Assembly (NCBI GenBank): GCA_963169175.1
Contig: CAUJFK010000127.1
Span: forward strand, 1-15,303
DNA: 15,303 nucleotides
Direction: 5' to 3'
Source of the DNA: Acidobacteriota bacterium
GTDB lineage: Bacteria > Acidobacteriota > Blastocatellia > Pyrinomonadales > Pyrinomonadaceae
A model generated the notes under the pieces. It was given only the letters and a program-made list of their open reading frames with translations. It was not told the DNA's origin and did not search any database. The position numbers and the translations under genes were made by a program. Positions 7,007-14,850 of the stretch are shown here, piece after piece. Within the stretch, counting starts at the first letter, position 1. The number at the start of each line of letters is the position of its first letter.

Positions 7007-10000
7007 ATGATCAATGCATTAATAAGATTTTCCATTGCTCAGAAACTAGTTGTGCTTCTGCTTGTAGCAATAATGGCGGCAGCGGGAGCGTACAGCCTTG
7101 TCAATTTGCCGATCGATGCGGTGCCGGACGTGACCAATGTTCAGGTTCAGGTATTGACGAGTGCACCGTCGTTAGCTCCGCTGGAAATTGAGAGGCAGAT
7201 AACATTCCCTATCGAAGTCTCGATGTCCGGCCTTCCCAATGTCGAAGAACTGCGTTCAGTATCTAAGTTTGGCATTTCGAATGTGACCATCGTTTTCGAA
7301 GAAACGACAGACATCTACTTTGCCCGGCAGCTTGTGCTGGAACGGCTTTCTCAGGCAAGGGAGCAAATACCGTCGAATATCGGTTCTCCCGAAATGGGAC
7401 CAATAGCGACCGGCTTGGGCGAGATCTATCAATATGAGGTCAAGGCCGCGAAAGGCAGTAATTACACACCGACCGATCTTCGTACAATTCACGACTGGAA
7501 CATTCGACGGCAATTGATGGGCGTTCCGGGTGTCACAGAGGTCAATTCACTCGGTGGCTTTGGTAAACAGTACGAGGTTCGCCTCGAACCTGAGAAGTTG
7601 CAATCCTATGGCCTGAGACTTCGTGACATTTATGAGGCAGTCACGCGCAATAACGGAACTGTCGGCGGCGGTTACATTGAAAAAGGTGCCGAGCAGTATC
7701 TGCTTCGCGGCGTTGGCCTTGTCGAGACGATGGACGACATTGCAAATATTGTCGTTAAGACCGGCGCCGAGGGCGTTCCGATCTATGTAAAGGATCTGGG
7801 TGAGATTGTCGAGGGCAAAGGCATCAGACAAGGTGCGGTCACGGCCGACGGCGAAGGAGAGATCGTATCGGGCATGGCGATCATGCTAAAAGGCGAGAAC
7901 TCGCGGACGGTTGCAACACGCGTTGCCGACCGGATCGGCGAAATACAAAAATCGCTTCCTGCGGGTGTCACTATCGAACCCTTCTACGACCGAACGGCTT
8001 TAGTGAAACGCGCGATCGCGACGGTCGAAACAAATCTGCTCGAAGGAGCGGCTTTGGTCATACTCGTTTTGCTGTTGCTCCTCGGCAACTGGCGCGGGGC
8101 TTTACTAGTCGCGACGATCATTCCCCTGTCGATGCTGTTTGCGGCAATCATGATGCGTGTTTTCAACGTGTCAGGGAATCTGATGAGCCTCGGCGCATTG
8201 GACTTCGGCTTGATCGTCGATGGTGCGGTTGTGATGGTTGAGAACGTGGTTCGCCGCCGAGCAGAAGCCCAGCACGAAAATTCTCGCGAACCGCCGGAAC
8301 GAACGATCCTCGAAGCATGTCTCGAAGTCGCGCGTCCCGTTGTTTTCGCGGTCACTATCATAGGCATCGTTTATTTGCCGATCCTCAGCCTTCGCGGCAT
8401 CGAGGGCAAGATGTTTGTGCCAATGGCCTTGACCGTGATCTTTGCGTTGCTTGGTTCGCTTATCCTGTCGCTGACATACGTTCCGGCAATGCTTGCATTG
8501 ATACTGAAGGGCAAAGTTTCCGAGAAGGAAAGTCCGCTCATTCGCTGGTCAAAGATGATCTACAAACCGTCGCTGGCGTTTGTGATGAAGTTTCGTGCTC
8601 AAGTGCTGGCGGTTGCGATCACCGTGGTCGTGATCTCGGGAATAATATTTCCGTATCTCGGCGGGGAGTTCATCCCGCGTCTCGACGAAGGCGACATACT
8701 TATTGAGGCGATGATGCTGCCGAGCGTTTCGCTCGATCAGGCGACTAAAACGACGACCGAGATCGAAAAGTCGCTCAAATCATTTCCCGAAGCAAAAACT
8801 ATCGTTTCAAAATGCGGTGCTCCGGCGGTCGCAAATGATTCGATGAGTTTGAATCAATGCGATGTATTCGTGATGCTGAATCCGATCGAGAGTTGGAGAT
8901 CAGAGCTTTCAAAAGAACAACTTGTCGAAAGAATGTCCGAAAAGCTTGAGGTAGAAGTCCCTGCAGCGGCGTCCTTTGGTTTCATGCAGCCGATCGAAAT
9001 GCGCGTTAACGAGCTTATAGCAGGAACGCGTGGTGACGTAGCCGTAAAGTTATTTGGCGACGATCTTGGTGTTCTCGCCGAGAAAGGTGAAGAGATAGAA
9101 AGGTCACTGGCCTCGATAAAAGGTGCCGAAGAAACGAAGTCCGAGGTGACTACGGGTTTGCCGCAGTTGCAGGTCAAGCCCGACCGTGCAGCGATAGCGC
9201 GTTACGGTTTGAACGTCGAAGATGTTAACGACCTGGTTGAATCAATCTTTGCCGGAAAGAAAGCAGGTGAGGTCTTCGAGGGCGAACAGCGGTTTGATAT
9301 TGTCTTACGGCTGAATGAAAGTGCATCGCAGACCGTTGAATCGGTCAGGAACCTTTTGTTGACGGCCCCCAATGGAGGCCGGGTGCCGCTATCTCAAGTC
9401 GCGGATATTTCACTAAGCGACGGCGCCGCACAAATATCCCGTGACGACACGCGTCGGCGAATCGTCGTATCGACCAACGTTCGAGGCCGCGACGTAGCTA
9501 GCTTTGTCGTTGAAGCGAAGGTGAAGGTCGAGAAAGAAGTGACGCTTCCGCCGGGTTATTACTTGCAATGGGGCGGTGCGTTCGAAAATCTTGAAAGGGC
9601 GACCAATCGCTTGCTTATCGTGGTTCCGATAGCTTTATTTCTTATTTTCGTGATGCTGTTCTCTACCTTTGGTTCGGCAAAGCAAGCCTTGATGATCTAC
9701 ACGGGAATCCCGTTTGCGGTCGTGGGCGGCGTAATTGCTTTAGCGGTGCGCGGAATGCCGTTTTCGATCTCAGCGGGCGTTGGATTCATCGCTCTGTTTG
9801 GCGTCGCTGTATTGAACGGGGTCGTAATGGTCAGCTTCATTAACCATCTTCGCGAAGAAGGCAAACCCGTGATCGATGCGGTAAATGAAGGATCCATGAC
9901 GCGGTTGCGACCCGTGCTTATGACCGCACTGGTCGCGAGCCTCGGGTTTATTCCGATGGCTCTGGCAACTTCTGCAGGCGCTGAGGTCCAAAGGCCTTTG

Positions 10001-10114
10001 GCGACTGTTGTGATCGGCGGACTAATAACCTCGACGGTGCTCACGCTGCTTATTTTGCCGACGCTTTATGCGTGGTTTGAAAAGGATGTCGAAGGTGAAT
10101 TCACGGAGGAATAG
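7007..10114 (+). CDS. czcA: CzcA-type heavy-metal efflux RND transporter
   Basis: This 1035-residue inner-membrane pump (HME-RND family) is driven by proton import. The N-terminal helix (residues 8-30) is followed by NLPIDAVPDVTNVQVQVLT, the family signature. The fourth-helix motif DFGLIVDGAVVMVEN (399-413) has D399, D405 and E412, as in CzcA/CnrA/NccA. It lacks the form found in CusA pumps for Cu/Ag. The periplasmic motif FMQPIEMRVNELIAGTRGDV also matches the Czc/Cnr type. This argues for Zn, Co, Cd or Ni rather than Cu or Ag; the exact ion is not decided. The second half repeats the helix bundle, with AVLNGVVMVSFINHLREEGK and TALVASLGFIPMALATSAGA. It follows the czcB stop by one base and ends in TAG, three bases before the PII-like gene. 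Confidence 0.95.
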   Translation: MINALIRFSIAQKLVVLLLVAIMAAAGAYSLVNLPIDAVPDVTNVQVQVLTSAPSLAPLEIERQITFPIEVSMSGLPNVEELRSVSKFGISNVTIVFEETTDIYFARQLVLERLSQAREQIPSNIGSPEMGPIATGLGEIYQYEVKAAKGSNYTPTDLRTIHDWNIRRQLMGVPGVTEVNSLGGFGKQYEVRLEPEKLQSYGLRLRDIYEAVTRNNGTVGGGYIEKGAEQYLLRGVGLVETMDDIANIVVKTGAEGVPIYVKDLGEIVEGKGIRQGAVTADGEGEIVSGMAIMLKGENSRTVATRVADRIGEIQKSLPAGVTIEPFYDRTALVKRAIATVETNLLEGAALVILVLLLLLGNWRGALLVATIIPLSMLFAAIMMRVFNVSGNLMSLGALDFGLIVDGAVVMVENVVRRRAEAQHENSREPPERTILEACLEVARPVVFAVTIIGIVYLPILSLRGIEGKMFVPMALTVIFALLGSLILSLTYVPAMLALILKGKVSEKESPLIRWSKMIYKPSLAFVMKFRAQVLAVAITVVVISGIIFPYLGGEFIPRLDEGDILIEAMMLPSVSLDQATKTTTEIEKSLKSFPEAKTIVSKCGAPAVANDSMSLNQCDVFVMLNPIESWRSELSKEQLVERMSEKLEVEVPAAASFGFMQPIEMRVNELIAGTRGDVAVKLFGDDLGVLAEKGEEIERSLASIKGAEETKSEVTTGLPQLQVKPDRAAIARYGLNVEDVNDLVESIFAGKKAGEVFEGEQRFDIVLRLNESASQTVESVRNLLLTAPNGGRVPLSQVADISLSDGAAQISRDDTRRRIVVSTNVRGRDVASFVVEAKVKVEKEVTLPPGYYLQWGGAFENLERATNRLLIVVPIALFLIFVMLFSTFGSAKQALMIYTGIPFAVVGGVIALAVRGMPFSISAGVGFIALFGVAVLNGVVMVSFINHLREEGKPVIDAVNEGSMTRLRPVLMTALVASLGFIPMALATSAGAEVQRPLATVVIGGLITSTVLTLLILPTLYAWFEKDVEGEFTEE

Positions 10115-10117
10115 GCT

Positions 10118-10417
10118 ATGAAACTGATAATCGCAATAGTACGGCCTTTCACGGTCGAGAAGATCGTGAACGCATTCGAGAATATCGAAAATTTTCCTGG
10201 TATGACATTGATCGATTCGGAAGGCTTCGGCCAGCGTTTGAGAACGTCCGTCTTCGATGCGCTCGATCCGTTCAAATCAAATAAGCGGATCGAGATCGCC
10301 GCTAACGACGAGATGGCTAATGAGATCGTCGCCGCGATCAAACAGCACGCGCATACGGGGAAAAAGGGTGATGGGATAGTTGTCGTCGTTCCTATTGATG
10401 CGGCTATCTTAATTTAA
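10118..10417 (+). CDS. Divergent PII-like protein at the end of the metal-efflux operon
   Basis: This 99-residue protein has the PII/ferredoxin-like fold signature. The first strand is MKLIIAIVRPFTVEKIVNAF, then EGFGQ (35-39) as in the GFGRQ of GlnB. A strand (KRIEIAANDEMANEIVAAIK) and the B-loop TGKKGDGIVVVVP (80-92) follow. The T-loop is about four residues shorter than in GlnB/GlnK, has no uridylylated Tyr51 equivalent, and the C-terminal RTGE-type C-loop is missing. So it is unlikely to be a nitrogen sensor regulated by GlnD. Divergent PII relatives linked to heavy-metal RND and cation transport genes are known (PII-NG). Nucleotide-dependent control of, or metal binding for, the CzcA pump is a reasonable inference. 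It begins three bases after czcA. Confidence 0.8.
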   Translation: MKLIIAIVRPFTVEKIVNAFENIENFPGMTLIDSEGFGQRLRTSVFDALDPFKSNKRIEIAANDEMANEIVAAIKQHAHTGKKGDGIVVVVPIDAAILI

Positions 10418-10455
10418 ACCCAATGACGACGGCCCCTTCCAACGGCGGCGCTGGG

Positions 10456-10950
10456 TCAAACCTGCACTTTTTCTTTTCCGGGCGGAATGTCGGGGCCGAT
10501 GCGTTTTTCGACGTAGGTGAGGCCGGCGAGGACGATCCAGGCGAGCACGGCGGCGACTGCTGCGAGGCCTATCTTGCCCAGTCCGACGGCTACGCCAATG
10601 GCGGCTGTCATGAAGAGTCCGGCGGCGGTGGTCAGGCCGCGTATCTCGCTCTTTTCGGTCTGCTTCAATATTGTTCCAGTGCCGATAAACCCGACACCGG
10701 TCGTGACCCCTTGAATTACGCGTGATAGAGCATCGGTCTGCATATCAAACGACATTCCCGCAAGTACGAACGATGCCGTTCCCATCGTAATAAGAATGTG
10801 TGTTCGCATTCCGGCCGCTTTCCCAACTCGCTCACGCTGAAGCCCGACCATGCCTCCAAGGACCAGCGCCGCAAAAAGCCGGACGATCACGCGGATCAAT
10901 TCATCCGGATGGCTAAGCCCGCCGGTAAGTTCATGCCAGACAATTTCCAT
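10456..10950 (-). CDS. MgtC/SapB family membrane protein
   Basis: This 164-residue protein has four to five membrane helices (about residues 21-37, 50-66, 82-96, 106-122 and 127-146). It carries the family motifs RLFAALVLGGMVGLQRE (24-40), GMRTHILITMGTA, GVGFIGTGTILK (85-96) and GLTTAAGLFMTAAIGVAVG (105-123). The C-terminal tail is short, so it matches the small MgtC/SapB type rather than Salmonella MgtC with its cytosolic ACT-like domain. MgtC-type proteins are linked to survival in low Mg2+ and to F-ATPase or phosphate control in pathogens; the role of environmental homologs is unclear. It converges on the PII-like gene with 38 bases between stops. No clear terminator is visible there. Confidence 0.9.
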   Translation of the reverse strand: MEIVWHELTGGLSHPDELIRVIVRLFAALVLGGMVGLQRERVGKAAGMRTHILITMGTASFVLAGMSFDMQTDALSRVIQGVTTGVGFIGTGTILKQTEKSEIRGLTTAAGLFMTAAIGVAVGLGKIGLAAVAAVLAWIVLAGLTYVEKRIGPDIPPGKEKVQV

Positions 10951-11055
10951 TTGGACATTCTCGCACAGTGCAGGCGGGGATGCTTAAGAAAAGTTAAGAA
11001 TGTGTTGTGTGGGCGGCTGAATGAATATGGCTATGGGCGATCTGTATTAGGTACA

Positions 11056-11090
11056 GCTATCAGCCCTCAGCCGTTAGCCATCAGTCTCAA
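11056..11090. repeat. Degenerate 7-nt tandem repeat, five units
   Basis: The units gctatca, gccctca, gccgtta, gccatca and gtctcaa follow one another with period 7. They lie in the 254-base gap (10951-11204) between the divergently transcribed MgtC and M28 genes. Apart from this and a short hairpin, ctgta/tacag (11042-11055 area), nothing else was recognised in the gap, though it must hold both promoters. Such heptamers resemble the short tandem repeats known from cyanobacteria. Confidence 0.4.
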
Positions 11091-11204
11091 CAGGCGGTTG
11101 GGAAAACTTTTTTTCTGGTGTATCGTATACATTCACATAAAAGTTGTTTCGTGCCGCGTCCCTTGCGGTTTTTGTTAGATTCGGATCCACCGACAATTAG
11201 AAAA

Positions 11205-12842
11205 ATGAAAAGACTAACCACCCTAAAAACCCTAATTGCGCTTGCGGCCTTTCAGGCGCTGCTACTACCTAACCTTGTTCTGGCACAAACGGCAAAGCCG
11301 GTCCAGGACGTTTACGCCTCCATCCGAAAGGAAGGAACGGAAAATTCGAAGATCCTTAATACGATGCACTATTTCTCGGACCTGTACGGTCCGCGTCTTA
11401 CGGGCTCGCCAAATTATGTGAACGCCGCAAAATGGGGCGTTGCCGAAATGAAACGCTGGGGATTTGATAATGCATTTCTTGAACCGTGGGATTTCGGCCA
11501 TCCCGGTTGGGTCAGTGATCGTGCTACGGGCCTTATGCTTTCGCCTATACCTGATACTCTGACGTTTGAGGTCCTGGCGTGGACGCCTTCGACCAAAGGC
11601 ACTGTTACAGCCGATGCGGTCCATCTTGTCGTGCCCACGTTTCCGGCCGCTTCAAACCCGCAGGTCCAGCAAATGCCGACGCAGGCCGAATTGACGAAGT
11701 ATTTCGACAGCGTAAAGGCCGGCGTTAACGGAAAGATCGTGCTTGTCGGCAAGCATACCTTCATAGACCAATCGCGTGATCCGGCGCCAAAGCATATTCC
11801 GCTCGAAGATCTGAAAAAGCGTTTCGATCCGAATTCACCGGCACCGGAATTTCGATTTCCGCAACGGACGCCAGTTACGCCGCGTGAAGGAGCTTTGACG
11901 GCGGGCCAGGTCAACGAACAGCTTGAGAAATTCCTTTTGGATAACAATGTTCTGGTTCGGATAAACGAATCGCAGCTTGACCGCGGTGCCGTTCGCGCGT
12001 TTAACAACCGGACATTCGATATTGCCAAGGCTGTCCCGACCGTAGTTTTGCGGAACGAAGATTTCGGCCGCATCACTCGCCTTCTGGCACATCAGACCCC
12101 TGTTAAACTTGAGTTCAATCTACAGAGCCACACCGTGCCTGAAGGAACTACGAGCTATAACATGATCGGCGAGATAGCGGGAACGGACAAGAAGGACGAA
12201 GTGATCATGCTCGGTGGCCACCTTGATTCGTGGCACTCCGCGACTGGTGCAACCGATAATGCGATCGGGTGCGCGACGATGATGGAAGCCGCGCGGATAC
12301 TGAAAGCGATCGGCGTAAAGCCGCGGCGAACGATCCGCGTTGCCTGCTGGGGCGGCGAAGAGCAGGGTTTGCTTGGTTCACAGGCATATGTGAAGAAACA
12401 CTTTGGAACGGCCGAAGCTCCGACCGCGGAGTTTGCAAAATTCGGCGGCTATTTCAACATAGACAGTGGAACCGGACGTGCACGCGGACTCAGCGTTTTT
12501 GGGCCGCCGGAAACATCGACCGTACTTCGTGATGCCCTTGCCCCATTCTCAGACCTTGGATTTGCGGGAGCGATCAGCACAAAGAGCCGAGGATTAGGCG
12601 GAACGGACAGCACTTCGTTCAACGCGGCCGGTTTGCCGGGAATCGGAGCGTCGCAAGACCCGATCGAATACTTCGGTGTGACGTGGCATACCAATCTGGA
12701 CACGTATGAACGCATCATCGAGGACGATGTGAAGGCATCGGCGATAATCTTCGCCGCGGGAGTTTACACCCTCGCAATGCGCGACGAATTGCTGCCGAGA
12801 TTCGCCGCAGGAAGCATGCCGGAACTCCCGAAAGGGAACTAG
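11205..12842 (+). CDS. Exported M28-family zinc metallopeptidase
   Basis: This 545-residue protein has a signal peptide (LIALAAFQALLLPNLVLA, probable cut after A27). A protease-associated-like insert lies between about residues 110 and 310 and contains GKIVLVG (176-182). The M28 catalytic domain is at about 315-530. Metal ligands are H339 (GGHLDSW), D351 (ATDNAIG), E386 (GGEEQG, with E385 as the likely general base), D420 (NIDSGTG) and H495 (TWHTNLDTYE). These fit the co-catalytic two-zinc site of M28 amino- and carboxypeptidases, so it probably trims peptides outside the cytoplasm. I chose ATG 11205 because it starts the signal peptide; the open frame extends to 11118 without need. It is a stand-alone gene: divergent from mgtC and convergent with nth across a large palindrome. 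Confidence 0.92.
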   Translation: MKRLTTLKTLIALAAFQALLLPNLVLAQTAKPVQDVYASIRKEGTENSKILNTMHYFSDLYGPRLTGSPNYVNAAKWGVAEMKRWGFDNAFLEPWDFGHPGWVSDRATGLMLSPIPDTLTFEVLAWTPSTKGTVTADAVHLVVPTFPAASNPQVQQMPTQAELTKYFDSVKAGVNGKIVLVGKHTFIDQSRDPAPKHIPLEDLKKRFDPNSPAPEFRFPQRTPVTPREGALTAGQVNEQLEKFLLDNNVLVRINESQLDRGAVRAFNNRTFDIAKAVPTVVLRNEDFGRITRLLAHQTPVKLEFNLQSHTVPEGTTSYNMIGEIAGTDKKDEVIMLGGHLDSWHSATGATDNAIGCATMMEAARILKAIGVKPRRTIRVACWGGEEQGLLGSQAYVKKHFGTAEAPTAEFAKFGGYFNIDSGTGRARGLSVFGPPETSTVLRDALAPFSDLGFAGAISTKSRGLGGTDSTSFNAAGLPGIGASQDPIEYFGVTWHTNLDTYERIIEDDVKASAIIFAAGVYTLAMRDELLPRFAAGSMPELPKGN

Positions 12843-12862
12843 CGTGCTTTAAATTAGCGTGA

Positions 12863-12933
12863 AGAAGCCCGCACGTGAGTAAGGGCGTAATATGCTGGTT
12901 GAATATTACGCCCTTACTTACGTGCGGGCTTCT
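12863..12933. repeat. Large palindrome with 30-bp stem between M28 gene and nth
   Basis: The left arm (12863-12892) begins agaagcccgcacgtgagtaa. It pairs with the right arm (12904-12933), which ends acttacgtgcgggcttct. The 30-bp stem has a single G/T difference, which would still pair as G-U in the plus-strand RNA. The loop is 11 bases (tgctggttgaa). It sits between convergent genes, so it may end transcription from both sides, though there is no T-tract. Its form suggests a dispersed REP/BIME-like or MITE-like repeat, and I recall similar AGAAGCCCGC...AAGGGCGT repeats in Acidobacteriota; this was not checked. It overlaps the 3' end of nth by 20 bases. Confidence 0.8.
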
Positions 12934-13603
12934 GCATTGGGTCCGCGGCCTGGCCGGTGGAGATATAAAGATCGCGGGACGGGCAGATATTACCAAGCAC
13001 GCATGCGCGGCATTTTGGCCGGCGTGCAATGCAGACGCGCCGACCGTGCGTGATGAGCCAGTGCGGGAACATTATCCAATGTTTTCGCGGTACAAGTTGG
13101 ATCAGATCGGCTTCTATCTTCCCCGGATCTTTTTCCTCAGTGAGACCCAGCCGCTGCGACAGGCGCGCGACGTGCGTGTCAACGACTACGCCGGATGCGA
13201 TCGCGAACGCGTTCCCGAGCACGACATTCGCTGTTTTTCGCGCGACACCAGGCAGCGTTAGCAGATCTTCCATGGTTCCGGGCACTTTGCCGCCGTAGAT
13301 CTCAATTATCCGCCGTGACGCACCTTTGATACTCTTTGCCTTGTTTCTAAAGAAGCCGGTCGAATGGATATCCGATTCGAGTTCCGATTGCGAGGCATTG
13401 AGAAGATCTTGCGGGCCGCGGTATTTGCGAAAGAGATCGGCTGTAACGATGTTGACGCGCTCGTCCGTGCACTGTGCTGAAAGGATCGTCGCGATCAAGA
13501 GCTCGAACGGATTTGTGTGGTTCAAAGCGCAATGCGCCTCGGGATAAGCCTTTTTCAGCCGCCTGATGATCGCGGCCGTGCGTTCCTTCTTTTTTGGGAT
13601 CAT
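12914..13603 (-). CDS. nth: Endonuclease III (DNA glycosylase/AP lyase)
   Basis: This 229-residue base-excision repair enzyme removes oxidised pyrimidines and nicks abasic sites. The family stretch NPFELLIATILSAQCTDERVN is at 31-51. The helix-hairpin-helix LPGVARKTANVVLG (117-130) includes catalytic K123, and D142 lies in VVDTHVARLSQRLGL. The 4Fe-4S cluster is C191-x6-C198-x2-C201-x5-C207. I chose ATG 13603 (MIPKKKERTA), where homologs begin; an upstream in-frame ATG at 13639 would add 12 unusual hydrophobic residues. The last residues, QKPARK, and the TAA stop are read from the right arm of the palindrome at 12863-12933. So the natural end of the gene was probably replaced when the repeat arrived. 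The protein is otherwise complete. Confidence 0.95.
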   Translation of the reverse strand: MIPKKKERTAAIIRRLKKAYPEAHCALNHTNPFELLIATILSAQCTDERVNIVTADLFRKYRGPQDLLNASQSELESDIHSTGFFRNKAKSIKGASRRIIEIYGGKVPGTMEDLLTLPGVARKTANVVLGNAFAIASGVVVDTHVARLSQRLGLTEEKDPGKIEADLIQLVPRKHWIMFPHWLITHGRRVCIARRPKCRACVLGNICPSRDLYISTGQAADPMQKPARK

Positions 13604-13690
13604 CCCAACTAGGCTAAAAAACAAGGCAGGAAAATGCAAATTCCGTCCGGTTTCGGTAGAATTTAGCCTTTGGCCGTTTGGGTCATCCTC

Positions 13691-14830
13691 ATGATCGCAT
13701 CAGCAAAACAGATGAATGTTCCACTTCTTGATCTAAAGCAACAAAATGAAACGCTGAGGCCTGAGATCGAGGCGGCGTTGGGCCGCGTCCTCGATACTAA
13801 CGCGTTTATTCTCGGCGGTGAGGTCGCGGACCTTGAGAAAGAATTGGCGGCGTACTGTTCGACTAACCACGCGATCGGCTGCGCATCAGGAAGCGATGCA
13901 TTACTTCTGGCGATGATGGCTCTCGGCGTCGCGACGGGAAATGAGGTAATTACGACACCGTACAGTTTTTTTGCGACCGTCAGTGCCATAACGCGGCTTG
14001 GGGCGAGGCCGGTGTTTGTTGATATAGAACCCGACACGTTCAATTTCGACGTTGAAGCAGTGGCGGACCAGATAACCGAGAGGACAAAGGCGGTCCAGCC
14101 TGTCCACCTATTTGGTCAATGCGTTGAGATGGGCCGGCTCAAGGAGATCTGCGACCGGGCGAATGTGCCGATCGTTGAAGACGCGGCACAGGCGATCGGC
14201 TCTGAGTTTGCGGGCCAGCGTGCCGGTTCGATGGGAGCAGTCGGCTGTTTTTCATTTTATCCGTCGAAAAACCTTGGCGGAATGGGCGATGGCGGGGTTA
14301 TGACAACGAACAACGACAGCCTTGCTGCCCGGCTTCGTGCGTTGCGCGTGCACGGGACCAGTGAACGGTACCATCACAAATGGGTCGGGCTAAATTCTCG
14401 GCTTGACGGGTTTCAAGGTGCGGTCCTGCGTGTAAAACTGCCGCACCTTGACGGCTGGACCAGGCAGCGGCAGACGAATGCCGAGCTCTATCGCACACTC
14501 TTTTCGGATGTCGATCTGGAGGAGGTGATATCGCTGCCGGTGGAACGTGCCGGGCGTCGGCACATCTATAACCAGTTCGTGATTAGGGTCAAAGAAAGGC
14601 GCGACGTGCTCAGAACTTTCCTGACCGAGCAGGGAATTGGCACGGATGTTTATTATCCTATTCCGCTCCACCTGCAGGAGTGCTTCGAATATCTAGGCTA
14701 TCGCGCAGGAGAATTTCCAGAATCGGAGCGGGCGTCCCGTGAAAGTTTGGCACTGCCGATCTTCCCTGAATTGAAGCCTGAGCAACAGGAATATGTGGTC
14801 GCGAAGATAGCTGAATTTTTCGGACGTTGA
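13691..14830 (+). CDS. DegT/DnrJ/EryC1/StrS-family sugar aminotransferase
   Basis: This 379-residue PLP enzyme is of the type that transfers an amino group to a keto-sugar nucleotide for polysaccharide or glycan building. It has NVPLLDLKQQN (9-19), the cofactor-binding GCASGSDALLLAM (63-75), TTPYSFFATVSAI (88-100), VEDAAQAIG (162-170, with D164 and Q167), and the Schiff-base Lys193 in FSFYPSKNLGGMGDGG. NSRLDGFQGAVL and YPIPLHLQ follow, as in the family. The start is uncertain: ATG 13691 or ATG 13712 (MNVPLLDL), the latter agreeing better with homologs; neither has a clear SD. It is divergent from nth (87 bases) and precedes the TPR gene by 20 bases. The exact sugar cannot be told from the sequence. 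Confidence 0.9.
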   Translation: MIASAKQMNVPLLDLKQQNETLRPEIEAALGRVLDTNAFILGGEVADLEKELAAYCSTNHAIGCASGSDALLLAMMALGVATGNEVITTPYSFFATVSAITRLGARPVFVDIEPDTFNFDVEAVADQITERTKAVQPVHLFGQCVEMGRLKEICDRANVPIVEDAAQAIGSEFAGQRAGSMGAVGCFSFYPSKNLGGMGDGGVMTTNNDSLAARLRALRVHGTSERYHHKWVGLNSRLDGFQGAVLRVKLPHLDGWTRQRQTNAELYRTLFSDVDLEEVISLPVERAGRRHIYNQFVIRVKERRDVLRTFLTEQGIGTDVYYPIPLHLQECFEYLGYRAGEFPESERASRESLALPIFPELKPEQQEYVVAKIAEFFGR

Positions 14831-14850
14831 ATTGCTGGTTTGCGATTGAG

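Noticed and set aside
8317..8706. 129-codon plus-strand frame within czcA
   Set aside because: It is an out-of-frame shadow of a certain RND gene with no motif of its own.
11118..11204. 29-codon upstream extension of the M28 frame
   Set aside because: It would bury the signal peptide; ATG 11205 gives a normal exported start.
12875..13261. 128-codon plus-strand frame (MSKGVICWLNITPLLTCGLL...)
   Set aside because: Its N-terminal part is only a reading of the palindromic repeat and the rest is antisense to nth, which is certain.
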